This document shows, one piece after another, positions 8,708 to 16,420 of a stretch of 50,004 bases of DNA; the stretch's first letter is position 1; every line of letters starts with the position of its first letter. The notes under the pieces were generated by a model. The model was not told the origin of the DNA, searched no databases, and was given only the letters and a program-made list of their open reading frames with translations. The stretch lies in NCBI GenBank assembly GCA_913009755.1, contig CAJVWU010000019.1, positions 1-50,004 of the forward strand. The letters run 5' to 3'. The DNA is from an uncultured Bacteroidia bacterium. GTDB taxonomy: Bacteria > Bacteroidota > Bacteroidia > Bacteroidales > F082. The position numbers were made by a program, and so were the translations under genes.

Positions 8708-11700
8708 TTATTTATAAAAGAAAGTATTCACATCATTAAATCCGGCCTTTTTGGCTTTTTGTGCTTCGATTTGTGCTTCGAAACTACTGTCGTATCCGCC
8801 GGTAAAGATTAGATACTCCCTGGAAACCGGATCATAGCTATAATAGGCCATTACACCGTTATCCCTTAATGACCGGGTAAATTGTTTGGTCTCGTTGAGA
8901 TCAGGTTTCCGTCCGAAGACCACATAATGTTTTGCAGTTTCCAGCGTTTTCATCATCGCATTGTTCATGTCAAAATCAGGTTCTTCGCCTTTTTTCACCC
9001 GTTCATCGGTATTTTCATAAATTTTCCCTTCAAGGACTTTGATCTTTGTTGTCTGGCTCCCGCCTTGTTGTTCATTTACCTTTTTAAAGTTAACCTGGCG
9101 TGATCTTTCAACAACATGGAACACAACAGGCCTGTAGGTTGTGTCGGGCACTTTTTTGGGAATGTCGTTTTGCAGTATCCGGTATTGTTTACCGAATATA
9201 TCGTTCAACCTGATGAAATAAGTTGTGTCGCCGGGGGCATAAATGGTAAAGCTGCCGTCTTTTAAAGTAAAGGAAGAATAACTGTTGCCCTGCCCGTTGA
9301 AGGCTGTTACTTTAATATTGCTCAGGTCAAGCAACGTTACATCGGAATATTTGCTTTTCGACACTTCCATTTTTCCTACAATCCGGTTTGCTTTCTGGAA
9401 AGCGATAAAGTAGGTCATGTTTTTGGTCAGTTCAATGTAATTGTTGTTTTCATCAACATAAAAGTATTCTTTCAGTTCCGACAGCGCCTCAACATCCAGT
9501 TGATAAATCCCTTTGGGTATCCTGTTGAATGTAACACTGCCTTTATCGTTGGTGAGCAGCGACAGGTTAATGTGCATGGCTTTGGTCATGGGTTTGTTGT
9601 CATCATCCAGTTGTTGCAAATGGATCTTGATCATCTCAATGCCTTTTTCGTTGGCATCTTTTTTCCCGTTGCTGTTTTCGTCTTTAAAACAGATGACTTT
9701 CAGCCGGCGCAGGTTTTTTTCTTTATTATAGAAATCCGATTTCCCCCATTTCTTTTTGATACCGATTTCGGCATAATAAATTGAGTTATGTAAATCATAC
9801 TCGTTGGTCTTTTGCCGATACCAGGTATAGCTGCCTTTTAAATTCATATACCAGTTGCGGGCAAGATAAACTTCGGCCATGGGAAAAACATTGGCATAGG
9901 CATAATTCAGGTCGAAACGATAGGTAAAGTTGGTATAAAGCTGAAAATTTACCCGCCGCTTCCAGTAAGAATGAAAAATATAGGGCGAGAGGATGATACC
10001 GTTATAGCTGAGGTCCTTTGGAAACTGGTACAGCCCGCGGTTTACCAGAGGGCCGTAATTGTAGTTGATGCGTACTCCATATCCGCGATAGTTATAATCG
10101 GCGATCAGGTTGATAACCGGTTTGGTCTCGTTGATCAGCGTGTATCCCTGGTAAAAAATATCGCGCAGACCCGCCTGAAGGTTCAGGTGAATGTTTTTCA
10201 GAATTATGGCATCAAATTCTACAAAATATTTTTTCACTTTATAAACCTCATATTCAAAATCACGAAGTGACGGGCGTCTTGAGTGGTACTGTTCATAGCT
10301 GGGCCCGATGTAAAAAGTAAAATCAGGGTTTTTATTGGAGTTATAAAGCACATTGGCATACGCATCCTGTAAAAAAACTTCCGGTGTTTCTTCGCCGAGC
10401 AGGTTATAGTCTTGGTATTTTCTCCGGGTATTGTATATCCTGGAAGAGAAATAATTAAACGGACTGTTCAGTTTAAAAATAACACTGCCCTCAAAACCGA
10501 GCAGGCCCCTTTGGTATCCCGGGATATTTTGTGAACCGAAATTATTTTTCAGTTTGAACCTGAACCGGGAGCCGATCCTGCCAAAATAGCGGATATCCCA
10601 GGCTACGCCCTGTTGGAAAAATGGATTGGCATAATAATAATCTTCCCTGAAAAAGTTGGCCATGACCCCGAGGGAATGGCTCTTGAACAGGGGGATGACC
10701 GGAGCGCCTGCATATATTGTTGAGGTATTGATCTTTCTGACCCGGTCGGAATTAAAACCGGCAGACCCGAAAAACTGATATTTCCCGTCGTTATACTTAT
10801 ATCCGGCTGCAGCACTGGTTATGGGATCCATAAAATCCTGGCTGGCAAACCCTTCAAGTGTACTGGTACGGGTGACTTCGCTTTTGTAATCCAGCATCAG
10901 GGCATTGCGGCTATAAATGTTCCGCCCCAGTTGTGAACCGAAATTACCGATGCCGGTACTGATGTTTTTTCTTGTATAAAGAAACCGGTAGTTGCTGTTC
11001 CGGATAATATTTCCCGGTTTGTTGAGCATATAATTTGAATAATAATACCGGAACGTACTTTCATTCTTAAACTTTGAAAAACCCCTGGCACTGATAAACG
11101 GGGAATAGCTTTGTAATGTGGCAAAATCCTGGATGCGCACACCCGCTTCGACGGAGTGGGGCAGGGTATAATCAATAAAAAACGGATCGTATTGATCACT
11201 GTATTTTTCGATGGTTACCGCCCGGTAAACCTTCTTGTCCCCGGCAACAGCGTTCACATTTACTTTGCTGATGTCGAAGGTGCGGTTTTCGTCCGAATTG
11301 TACCGGGCCTGAAACCGGATGACCGTATCCCGGTTGGGGCCGACATAAACAGTCTGCTCAGCTATCCAGGGCCCCCCGTTTATGCCGGTAAGTTTCAGTT
11401 GCTTGTCGGGTTCTATGTTCAGTGATATCAGTTCAGGTGTGTTCCCGTTGTTTTTCACCACCACTTTAAATTCTGCCGTGTTGTTGTGCGGGGAGAAGGT
11501 TACGCTGTTTTTCGGGATATCAATATCCCAGTTGTGGACGGTAGCCGTTTTTACGTACAATACCTGTTCAAGAATGGGCGTACTGTTCTGATCAAAAACC
11601 ACCAATTTTACTTTTTGTCGCTTTGATGCATCGGCCCGGTTCGAAATACGCAGCCTGAAAGGCAGCATCAAACTGTCGCGGGCCGGGATTATCGTATCGT

Positions 11701-11944
11701 TAAAGGCGGTTGTATAGATGTCGAATCCTTTGGGGAGGTTCAGGACAGGTTTGATCCTGACGGGCTGATCGCCGTTGTTATTGATTCGTACAACATCAAA
11801 AACAAGATCACCCACCTGGGCTTCCAGTTCCGGTTTAACGAAAAAGGCTGTCAGTTGCGGAAGGTTTCCGGTTTGGGCACTAAGCAGCAGGCCTGCGATC
11901 AACAGGTATAGTATCAGTCCATATCGAAGGATAATCCGGATCAT
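8708..11944 (-). CDS. Usher-like outer-membrane barrel protein with SdrD-like and SPOR-like domains
   Basis: The protein has 1078 residues: a signal peptide (about 1-24, ending LLSAQ), two Ig-like domains of the COG1470/NEW3 type (about 30-140 and 145-245), then a long region (about 265-740) of alternating aromatic and hydrophobic strands with Tyr/Asn-rich turns, typical of an outer-membrane beta-barrel. An SdrD B-like calcium-type domain follows (about 748-835; motif DENSNGKKDANEKG), then a second CNA-B or carboxypeptidase-like domain (about 856-945). The C-terminal domain (about 1000-1078) resembles SPOR (YVVFGRKPD ... YLIFTGGYDSSFEAQ). It is the last gene of the fibre block, 38 bp after the third subunit gene. 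Barrel plus periplasmic beta domains plus adjacent subunits and chaperone suggest a secretion and anchoring platform analogous to an usher. I do not recognise classical FimD/PapC motifs, so the role is inferred. Confidence 0.7.
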   Translation of the reverse strand: MIRIILRYGLILYLLIAGLLLSAQTGNLPQLTAFFVKPELEAQVGDLVFDVVRINNNGDQPVRIKPVLNLPKGFDIYTTAFNDTIIPARDSLMLPFRLRISNRADASKRQKVKLVVFDQNSTPILEQVLYVKTATVHNWDIDIPKNSVTFSPHNNTAEFKVVVKNNGNTPELISLNIEPDKQLKLTGINGGPWIAEQTVYVGPNRDTVIRFQARYNSDENRTFDISKVNVNAVAGDKKVYRAVTIEKYSDQYDPFFIDYTLPHSVEAGVRIQDFATLQSYSPFISARGFSKFKNESTFRYYYSNYMLNKPGNIIRNSNYRFLYTRKNISTGIGNFGSQLGRNIYSRNALMLDYKSEVTRTSTLEGFASQDFMDPITSAAAGYKYNDGKYQFFGSAGFNSDRVRKINTSTIYAGAPVIPLFKSHSLGVMANFFREDYYYANPFFQQGVAWDIRYFGRIGSRFRFKLKNNFGSQNIPGYQRGLLGFEGSVIFKLNSPFNYFSSRIYNTRRKYQDYNLLGEETPEVFLQDAYANVLYNSNKNPDFTFYIGPSYEQYHSRRPSLRDFEYEVYKVKKYFVEFDAIILKNIHLNLQAGLRDIFYQGYTLINETKPVINLIADYNYRGYGVRINYNYGPLVNRGLYQFPKDLSYNGIILSPYIFHSYWKRRVNFQLYTNFTYRFDLNYAYANVFPMAEVYLARNWYMNLKGSYTWYRQKTNEYDLHNSIYYAEIGIKKKWGKSDFYNKEKNLRRLKVICFKDENSNGKKDANEKGIEMIKIHLQQLDDDNKPMTKAMHINLSLLTNDKGSVTFNRIPKGIYQLDVEALSELKEYFYVDENNNYIELTKNMTYFIAFQKANRIVGKMEVSKSKYSDVTLLDLSNIKVTAFNGQGNSYSSFTLKDGSFTIYAPGDTTYFIRLNDIFGKQYRILQNDIPKKVPDTTYRPVVFHVVERSRQVNFKKVNEQQGGSQTTKIKVLEGKIYENTDERVKKGEEPDFDMNNAMMKTLETAKHYVVFGRKPDLNETKQFTRSLRDNGVMAYYSYDPVSREYLIFTGGYDSSFEAQIEAQKAKKAGFNDVNTFFYK

Positions 11945-11982
11945 GGGTGGTTTGTGTAATGAATTTGCTTTTGCAAAAGCTT

Positions 11983-12618
11983 TTAATTACACGTGCCGCA
12001 CAAAGTTTCCGACAGGGTAAGCTGAACGTTTACCTTGAAACGTTCGTCCGTCAAAAAATATTGGGAATAATTACGCATACGCAGGGCGTTGTTTTCGAAC
12101 AACAGTTTCCAGTGCAGGATGAACGAGTTCATATCGGCATCGCCCATGTTGTTTCGGCGCCCGTTGGTTAAAACCTCCGTATGTTCGGGTGATAGTTCCA
12201 GCACCGTATCTTTGCTCATGTTCTTAATGTTGGAATAGCTGCCGTTGTCCCAGTTTGTCCCCAGGTCTTCAATGGTATAGCCTACAAATTCAACCGGTAT
12301 TTTGTGTTCCGGGTTCTTCTCCCCGGTAAAATAAGGCTGAACGGACGAAACAGACAGGTTCCAGTTGGTAGTGGATTCAACACTGAACATTACATCCTCG
12401 GGTTTTTTTGTAACATGATACAGGTCCTCGTTAACCTCAAGAAGTCCGAACTCAACCACCACATCCGGGTTTACATTGAGTTGGATCATGGGCTGCAGGG
12501 CCACGGTCATAAATACCTCCCGCGGGCTCTCTTGGGCAGTCAGGCTTTTGATCATTAGGGTAACCAGTATGATTATTACACCCAATCTTATATTATATTT
12601 TAACTTTTGTGTCGGCAC
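11983..12618 (-). CDS. Secreted pilin-like beta-sandwich subunit, third of three
   Basis: The protein has 211 residues. A signal peptide ends near residue 29 (SLTAQ). The mature protein begins with an alternating hydrophobic strand (EVFMTVALQPMIQLNV), like a donor strand. It shares with the other two subunits the core pattern W-N-L-S near the middle, N-S-F-x-L-x-W in the distal half, and an amphipathic final strand (FKVNVQLTLS). It differs in a longer charged insert and a Cys pair at the extreme C-terminus (CGTC). It is separated from the upstream subunit gene by 124 bp containing a strong terminator, and lies 38 bp before the barrel gene. It is probably a low-abundance anchor or base subunit; the role is inferred from gene order. 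Confidence 0.65.
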   Translation of the reverse strand: MPTQKLKYNIRLGVIIILVTLMIKSLTAQESPREVFMTVALQPMIQLNVNPDVVVEFGLLEVNEDLYHVTKKPEDVMFSVESTTNWNLSVSSVQPYFTGEKNPEHKIPVEFVGYTIEDLGTNWDNGSYSNIKNMSKDTVLELSPEHTEVLTNGRRNNMGDADMNSFILHWKLLFENNALRMRNYSQYFLTDERFKVNVQLTLSETLCGTCN

Positions 12619-12669
12619 GTTAAATTTAGTCTAAATGTTTTTTATAATAAATTTCATGATAAATTTAGA

Positions 12670-12709
12670 AAAAAAAAGGAAACACAGTCATAATACACCA
12701 TGTTTCCTT
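12670..12709 (-). terminator. Rho-independent terminator after the middle subunit gene
   Basis: On the minus strand a 9-bp stem (AAGGAAACA at 12709-12701, pairing with 12684-12676) is followed by an unbroken run of eight U residues (A-run 12670-12677 on the plus strand). A competing 7-bp pairing, AACACAG (12681-12687) with CTGTGTT (12710-12716), could form an alternative structure. It sits 34 bp past the stop of the 198-residue subunit gene, inside the gene block, so it probably reduces rather than abolishes expression of the last two genes. Confidence 0.75.
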
Positions 12710-12742
12710 CTGTGTTGTTGCATCTAAGCACCTACCTTACTT

Positions 12743-13339
12743 TTATTTTGACGTAAGTGTCAAAAGAACAGTAGAAGTAAAGGTGTCGGCATTGAAGTCC
12801 CCGGCAGCCACATGCTGAAGCATGCTGATTAAATTCATGGGGGCTGTTTGTGTACCACATTCCCAGTTGATGGTATAGGCATTGTTGGTAACATCACCGG
12901 CATTGCCCGTGCCATTGTCAATCAGTACGGTAGTTGCATTTTTCAGTTCCAGCGGGCTGCCCACTGCCGTGTAGACGCAGGTTACTTCACTACCAAAAGT
13001 GTAATTGCCTGTTGATTCGCACCAAACACCAATATTGTCCGGGGTCATGTTGTTACCACCACTGGACGGTGAAAGGTCAGGAGACTCAATTGAAAGGTCC
13101 CAGTCTGTGGAGGAATTCATTGTAACTGTACTTACTGTTCCACCATCAGGGGCCGTCATACCGCTGTTCCACTCCGCAGGAGTGTCAAACGTAAAGACGA
13201 TAGCATTACCGCCTGTCAGGTTAAGCTCAAGCACATTCGTGAGAATAACCGTCATACTGACGTTTTGTGTCACTTGTGCCTGCACGCTTGTTGCTGCGAA
13301 CATTAAAGCTGCAGCAAAGAGGATCATTAATTTTTTCAT
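12743..13339 (-). CDS. Secreted pilin-like beta-sandwich subunit, candidate major subunit
   Basis: The protein has 198 residues with a clear signal peptide (about 1-22, ending VQAQ). The mature N-terminus (VTQNVSMTVILTNVLELNL) alternates hydrophobic and polar residues, as an exchangeable donor strand would. Conserved family features follow: AIVFTFDT, DWDLSI, INWECGTQ, and a final strand TFTSTVLLTLTS. The mature protein is about 176 residues, the size of a pilus subunit, and rich in Thr, Asn and Gly with few charges. A private promoter-like box (13494-13501) upstream and a strong terminator downstream suggest it is transcribed more strongly than its neighbours, as a major subunit would be. Database identity is not claimed. 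Confidence 0.65.
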   Translation of the reverse strand: MKKLMILFAAALMFAATSVQAQVTQNVSMTVILTNVLELNLTGGNAIVFTFDTPAEWNSGMTAPDGGTVSTVTMNSSTDWDLSIESPDLSPSSGGNNMTPDNIGVWCESTGNYTFGSEVTCVYTAVGSPLELKNATTVLIDNGTGNAGDVTNNAYTINWECGTQTAPMNLISMLQHVAAGDFNADTFTSTVLLTLTSK

Positions 13340-13493
13340 ATTATAAAAATTTAAAGGTTTGTGAGAGGTTATACCTGAACCAAAAGAAAAGGTTACGGTT
13401 TTTTTTAAAAAAAATTAACATTTCCAAAACCTGTATTATCCGGTAGGGATGAGGAGCGAATTTTTTTAGGAATAATTGGAAATTGCAGGGAAG

Positions 13494-13501
13494 CAAAAAT
13501 A
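13494..13501 (-). promoter_or_regulatory. Possible TAnnTTTG -7 box for the 198-residue subunit
   Basis: CAAAAATA on the plus strand reads TATTTTTG on the minus strand, about 155 bp before the subunit start. No -33 box is clear. It would give the middle subunit its own transcript with a long leader. Confidence 0.3.
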
Positions 13502-13519
13502 CCCAGGTAAAACAACTCT

Positions 13520-13700
13520 CCTCCTTCATAAGGAGGGGTGTCCCGCCTCAGGCGGGACGGGGTGGTTCGCCCCAGCAAGATCAGGTAGTTCGCCTCCGGC
13601 TTTAAAAACTTGCCCGAAAGCCCGGGGTTTCAGACCACCCCTGATCTTCACCCTGACGGTATCGTCAGGACTTGATCTGTCCCCTCCTTACTAGGAGGGG
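13520..13700. repeat. REP/MITE-like element with four hairpins
   Basis: Four palindromes lie within 181 bp: CCTCCTT/AAGGAGG (13520-13526 and 13530-13536), GTCCCGCC/GGCGGGAC (13540-13547 and 13551-13558), CCTGACG/CGTCAGG (13652-13658 and 13663-13669) and CCCCTCCT/AGGAGGGG (13681-13688 and 13693-13700). The outer pair share the same core, so the unit is roughly symmetric. GC-rich elements of this kind are commonly dispersed in Bacteroidota genomes. It lies between the first and second subunit genes in a 420-bp gap (13340-13759) that holds no gene. Confidence 0.65.
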
Positions 13701-13759
13701 AGTGGGGAAAGTCCGAAAAATAGAAAGAAAGCTTTGAAATGATTTTGTCCCCTGTAAAA

Positions 13760-14338
13760 TCAAAAAACAGGTGAAAGGGTAAGGATAACGTTGAGGGTAT
13801 AGATATCGGCTGCAAGGTGTTGCTCAAGCATGTTTTGCGGGTTCATGTTGCCCCGTTGTGTGCCGCATTCCCAGTTTAAAGTAAAAGAGTTCCGGATAGC
13901 ATAGCCGATGTTGGTCTGCGTCCCTTTTGTCATTAAAGTTACATCAGTACTTGACAGGGCAAGGGGGAGGGTTTGGGCATAATTGATAATATTTGTTCCG
14001 TCGTCCTGATTTGTCCCTGTGGATATCACGACTACGCCAATATTATCAAGTTGCATCGTGTGGGCAGCATTATTGGTGCCGTAAAACATGACCTGGTCAG
14101 CTGCAAAATCAAGTTTCCAGTTATAAATGGAACCAATGCGGATAAAGGTGGACTGTCCTCCGCCAAGTATTCCGTTTATATATTTGTTCATGGTGTCAAA
14201 AGTAAAAACAATACTTTGACCGGAAAGGATATTGATGACCAGATCGGGATTGGGTGGGGGTATATCCTGTGCTTTGACAACCCCGTTGCTCAAAAAGAGG
14301 GTAAAAACAACTATCAATATTTTAAGTCTGGCTTTCAT
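13760..14338 (-). CDS. Secreted pilin-like beta-sandwich subunit lacking the N-terminal strand
   Basis: The protein has 192 residues with a signal peptide to about residue 24 (VVKAQ). It shares the family core with the 198-residue subunit: SIVFTFDT, NWKLDF, DNIGV, LNWECGTQ and a final strand LNVILTLS. Unlike the other two subunits, the mature protein starts with Pro-rich IPPPNPD and goes directly into the first core strand, so the alternating hydrophobic extension seen in the others is missing. By analogy with chaperone-usher pili, a subunit without a donor strand would sit at a terminus, but this is inference. It is 26 bp downstream of the MORN gene and is the last gene of the tight part of the operon. 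Confidence 0.65.
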   Translation of the reverse strand: MKARLKILIVVFTLFLSNGVVKAQDIPPPNPDLVINILSGQSIVFTFDTMNKYINGILGGGQSTFIRIGSIYNWKLDFAADQVMFYGTNNAAHTMQLDNIGVVVISTGTNQDDGTNIINYAQTLPLALSSTDVTLMTKGTQTNIGYAIRNSFTLNWECGTQRGNMNPQNMLEQHLAADIYTLNVILTLSPVF

Positions 14339-14364
14339 GATTCAAACTACATCAACATCTTCTC

Positions 14365-15549
14365 TTACTTTATCTTCCGGATAAGCTGGTTGTCCTTGAA
14401 TTCTGCTTTTTCCACAACAGCCCCTTTTTCATCAAAAGCGGTGGCCATGCCGTTCAGGTTCCCTTTTTCATAATGGAGTTCCAGTTTTGCTTTTCCGTCT
14501 TCATAAAATTCAGTCCATACGCCTGTTTTCAGGTCATTTTCATAATTCCCCTGTTTAAACCGGTTTCCGTTTGGATAATAAAATAACCATCTGCCGGTTG
14601 TTTTTCCCTGAATGAAATTTCCGGTTTGTTTCAGGTTCCCGTTCTCATAGTAAACAAGCCATTTGCCGGTAGGCAGGCTGTTGGAATAATTCCCTGTCAT
14701 ATATAATACGGAGTCGGGATAGTACGAGTCCCATTTCCCTGTTCTTTTCCCCGAAGTCATCTTTCCTTCTTCAAACAATGCCCCGTTGGGGTGAAACTGT
14801 TGCCACAGCCCGTTGGCTTTTCCACCGGAATAGGTTGTCTTGATCAGGATGTTGCCATTGTCGTGATATACCGTGTACGGGCCGTCAATCTCATGGACAT
14901 TGTAATGGTAGGTTTCTTCAACCTGCCCGTTTTTGTAATAGGAAGTGTAATTGTCAATAAAATAAGGGTCGTCAATGGTTGCTTTTTCCTGAAGCTGGCC
15001 GTTGTCGTAATACTTTTCATAAACACCGTGTTTAATGCTGTCGGCATATTCAAAACGGTAATGTAATTTACCATTGGGCCAGTAACCGGTGACCATGCCG
15101 TTTAATTTGTTATGTTTATACATCCTCGTCTCGATCAGCTTTCCCCGGGCATCATAAAATTTCATCTCCCCGGTCAGTGAATCATCCTGATAAACCCCTT
15201 CATAATTTACCATGCCGTTATCGTAGTAATTGACAACCGGTCCGTTTAAGCGGCCTCCTTTGTAATGGGCTATCCTTTTCACAGTACCGACAGGATAATA
15301 AGTTGTCCATGTGCTGTCAAACGCATTGTTATGATAATAGCCTGTTTGCCATAAAGCGCCTGTGGAGTAATAATACAGGGCAGACCCTTCTTTCAGGGTG
15401 TCGTTTCCTGAAACGGTGTAATGAAAGATGTTTGTAATTGTCTTTTTCGCCGGGCTGTTGAAAACCGTGTCAACAGATAGGCCTTGTTGTGCAAGGATAA
15501 TCCCCGACAAGGACATGATGAAAACAAGAAATCCTGATTTTTTAAACAT
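14365..15549 (-). CDS. Secreted MORN-repeat protein (YwqK-like)
   Basis: The protein has 394 residues with a signal peptide (about 1-20, ending IILAQ). Nearly the whole mature protein is made of about a dozen MORN-type repeats of the form YYxNGxLxxxGxYxxGxxTGxWxxYY. The sequence ends with a charged tail (ELHYEKGNLNGMATAF onwards). MORN_2/YwqK repeats form beta-hairpin stacks. In Bacteroidota such proteins are common and of unknown function; the YwqK antitoxin label used for relatives is not supported by context here. It lies between the chaperone and subunit genes, 3 bp after the chaperone stop, so it is almost certainly co-transcribed. A periplasmic or outer-membrane assembly role is possible but unproven. 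Confidence 0.75.
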   Translation of the reverse strand: MFKKSGFLVFIMSLSGIILAQQGLSVDTVFNSPAKKTITNIFHYTVSGNDTLKEGSALYYYSTGALWQTGYYHNNAFDSTWTTYYPVGTVKRIAHYKGGRLNGPVVNYYDNGMVNYEGVYQDDSLTGEMKFYDARGKLIETRMYKHNKLNGMVTGYWPNGKLHYRFEYADSIKHGVYEKYYDNGQLQEKATIDDPYFIDNYTSYYKNGQVEETYHYNVHEIDGPYTVYHDNGNILIKTTYSGGKANGLWQQFHPNGALFEEGKMTSGKRTGKWDSYYPDSVLYMTGNYSNSLPTGKWLVYYENGNLKQTGNFIQGKTTGRWLFYYPNGNRFKQGNYENDLKTGVWTEFYEDGKAKLELHYEKGNLNGMATAFDEKGAVVEKAEFKDNQLIRKIK

Positions 15550-15552
15550 AAG

Positions 15553-16368
15553 CTATTTTACTTCAATATCCAGTTGAACACCTTCCAGTTGGTCGTTGTA
15601 TCCATAATCGAGGACAGCGGCTACGGAATACCGTCCGGGCTGCAGTTTTTTGTCCAGTGTATAGGTGATTTTTTTGGTTGATTCGGGCAACAGCGAAAAT
15701 TCGATGGGCTCCGAAGTAAACTCCTCGGCAGTGGCAATGTTGGAAACGGTGAAGAACACTTTGCAGTTTAATATCTTGTCACCGAGGTTGACTACTTGTG
15801 ATTGGTAAGTTCTTTTATTGTCGTTGCCGATGGTTTCGGTCAGCCCCTCAATGGTGGCCTTGTAAAGGGTGTTGCTTGCCGGCGATTGAAAGATGGGCAC
15901 GGCAATCCTGGCTGCCACATGGATGCCCATCTGGATGTTTTTGTCAATGGCACCGGGGCCGGTTTTTTCTTCAGCCGACTGGATAAACAAGACCGACCAT
16001 TTGGTGGAATTGTCATTTTCAGGAACCAGGATGGTAACATTAACCGTTCCCGTCTGGTTAGGCTGCAAAGTGACCAGTGGCGGGGATACGGTTAGCCATT
16101 TTGAGCAGGAACGGCCTACCGTACCGGGTTCAAAATATTTTACGTTCCCGTTTTCATCGGTTAACCAGTCGCTTAGGTTAAACACAAAATTTTGTTGTGT
16201 TGTCCCTTTATTGCGCACATGTACCTGTTTGGTCTGTGAGGTACCGGGGTTGGCCGTAAAATTTAATTTGGCCGGCGTAACCTCTATCTGCTGGGCAATG
16301 ACCGGTGCCGTGAATAAAAGGATAACTGACGCCATCATCAGCATGTTGATTTTTTTCGGAATTTCCAT
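15553..16368 (-). CDS. PapD-like two-domain periplasmic chaperone
   Basis: The protein has 271 residues from the MEIPKK start. I chose this Met over one 8 codons upstream because it leaves a compact signal peptide (about 1-26, ending VIAQ). The first Ig-like domain (about 27-130) has the PapD layout: IEVTPAKLNF at the start, a W-L-T-D strand, SPPLVTLQPNQTGTVNV, and KWSVLFIQ as the edge strand. A G1-like alternating strand (GIHVAARIAVPIF) leads into a second beta domain (about 150-271). A basic residue in the first strand (Lys of PAKL) and the Arg in AARIAV stand where PapD-type chaperones have their subunit-anchoring Arg/Lys pair. These positions are judged by eye. The neighbours are candidate subunits and a barrel protein, as expected for a fibre chaperone. 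Confidence 0.65.
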   Translation of the reverse strand: MEIPKKINMLMMASVILLFTAPVIAQQIEVTPAKLNFTANPGTSQTKQVHVRNKGTTQQNFVFNLSDWLTDENGNVKYFEPGTVGRSCSKWLTVSPPLVTLQPNQTGTVNVTILVPENDNSTKWSVLFIQSAEEKTGPGAIDKNIQMGIHVAARIAVPIFQSPASNTLYKATIEGLTETIGNDNKRTYQSQVVNLGDKILNCKVFFTVSNIATAEEFTSEPIEFSLLPESTKKITYTLDKKLQPGRYSVAAVLDYGYNDQLEGVQLDIEVK

Positions 16369-16420
16369 GATTTTTGTTTTTAAATAAAGCATATAATTGA
16401 AGGTTGATACATTTTCAAAC

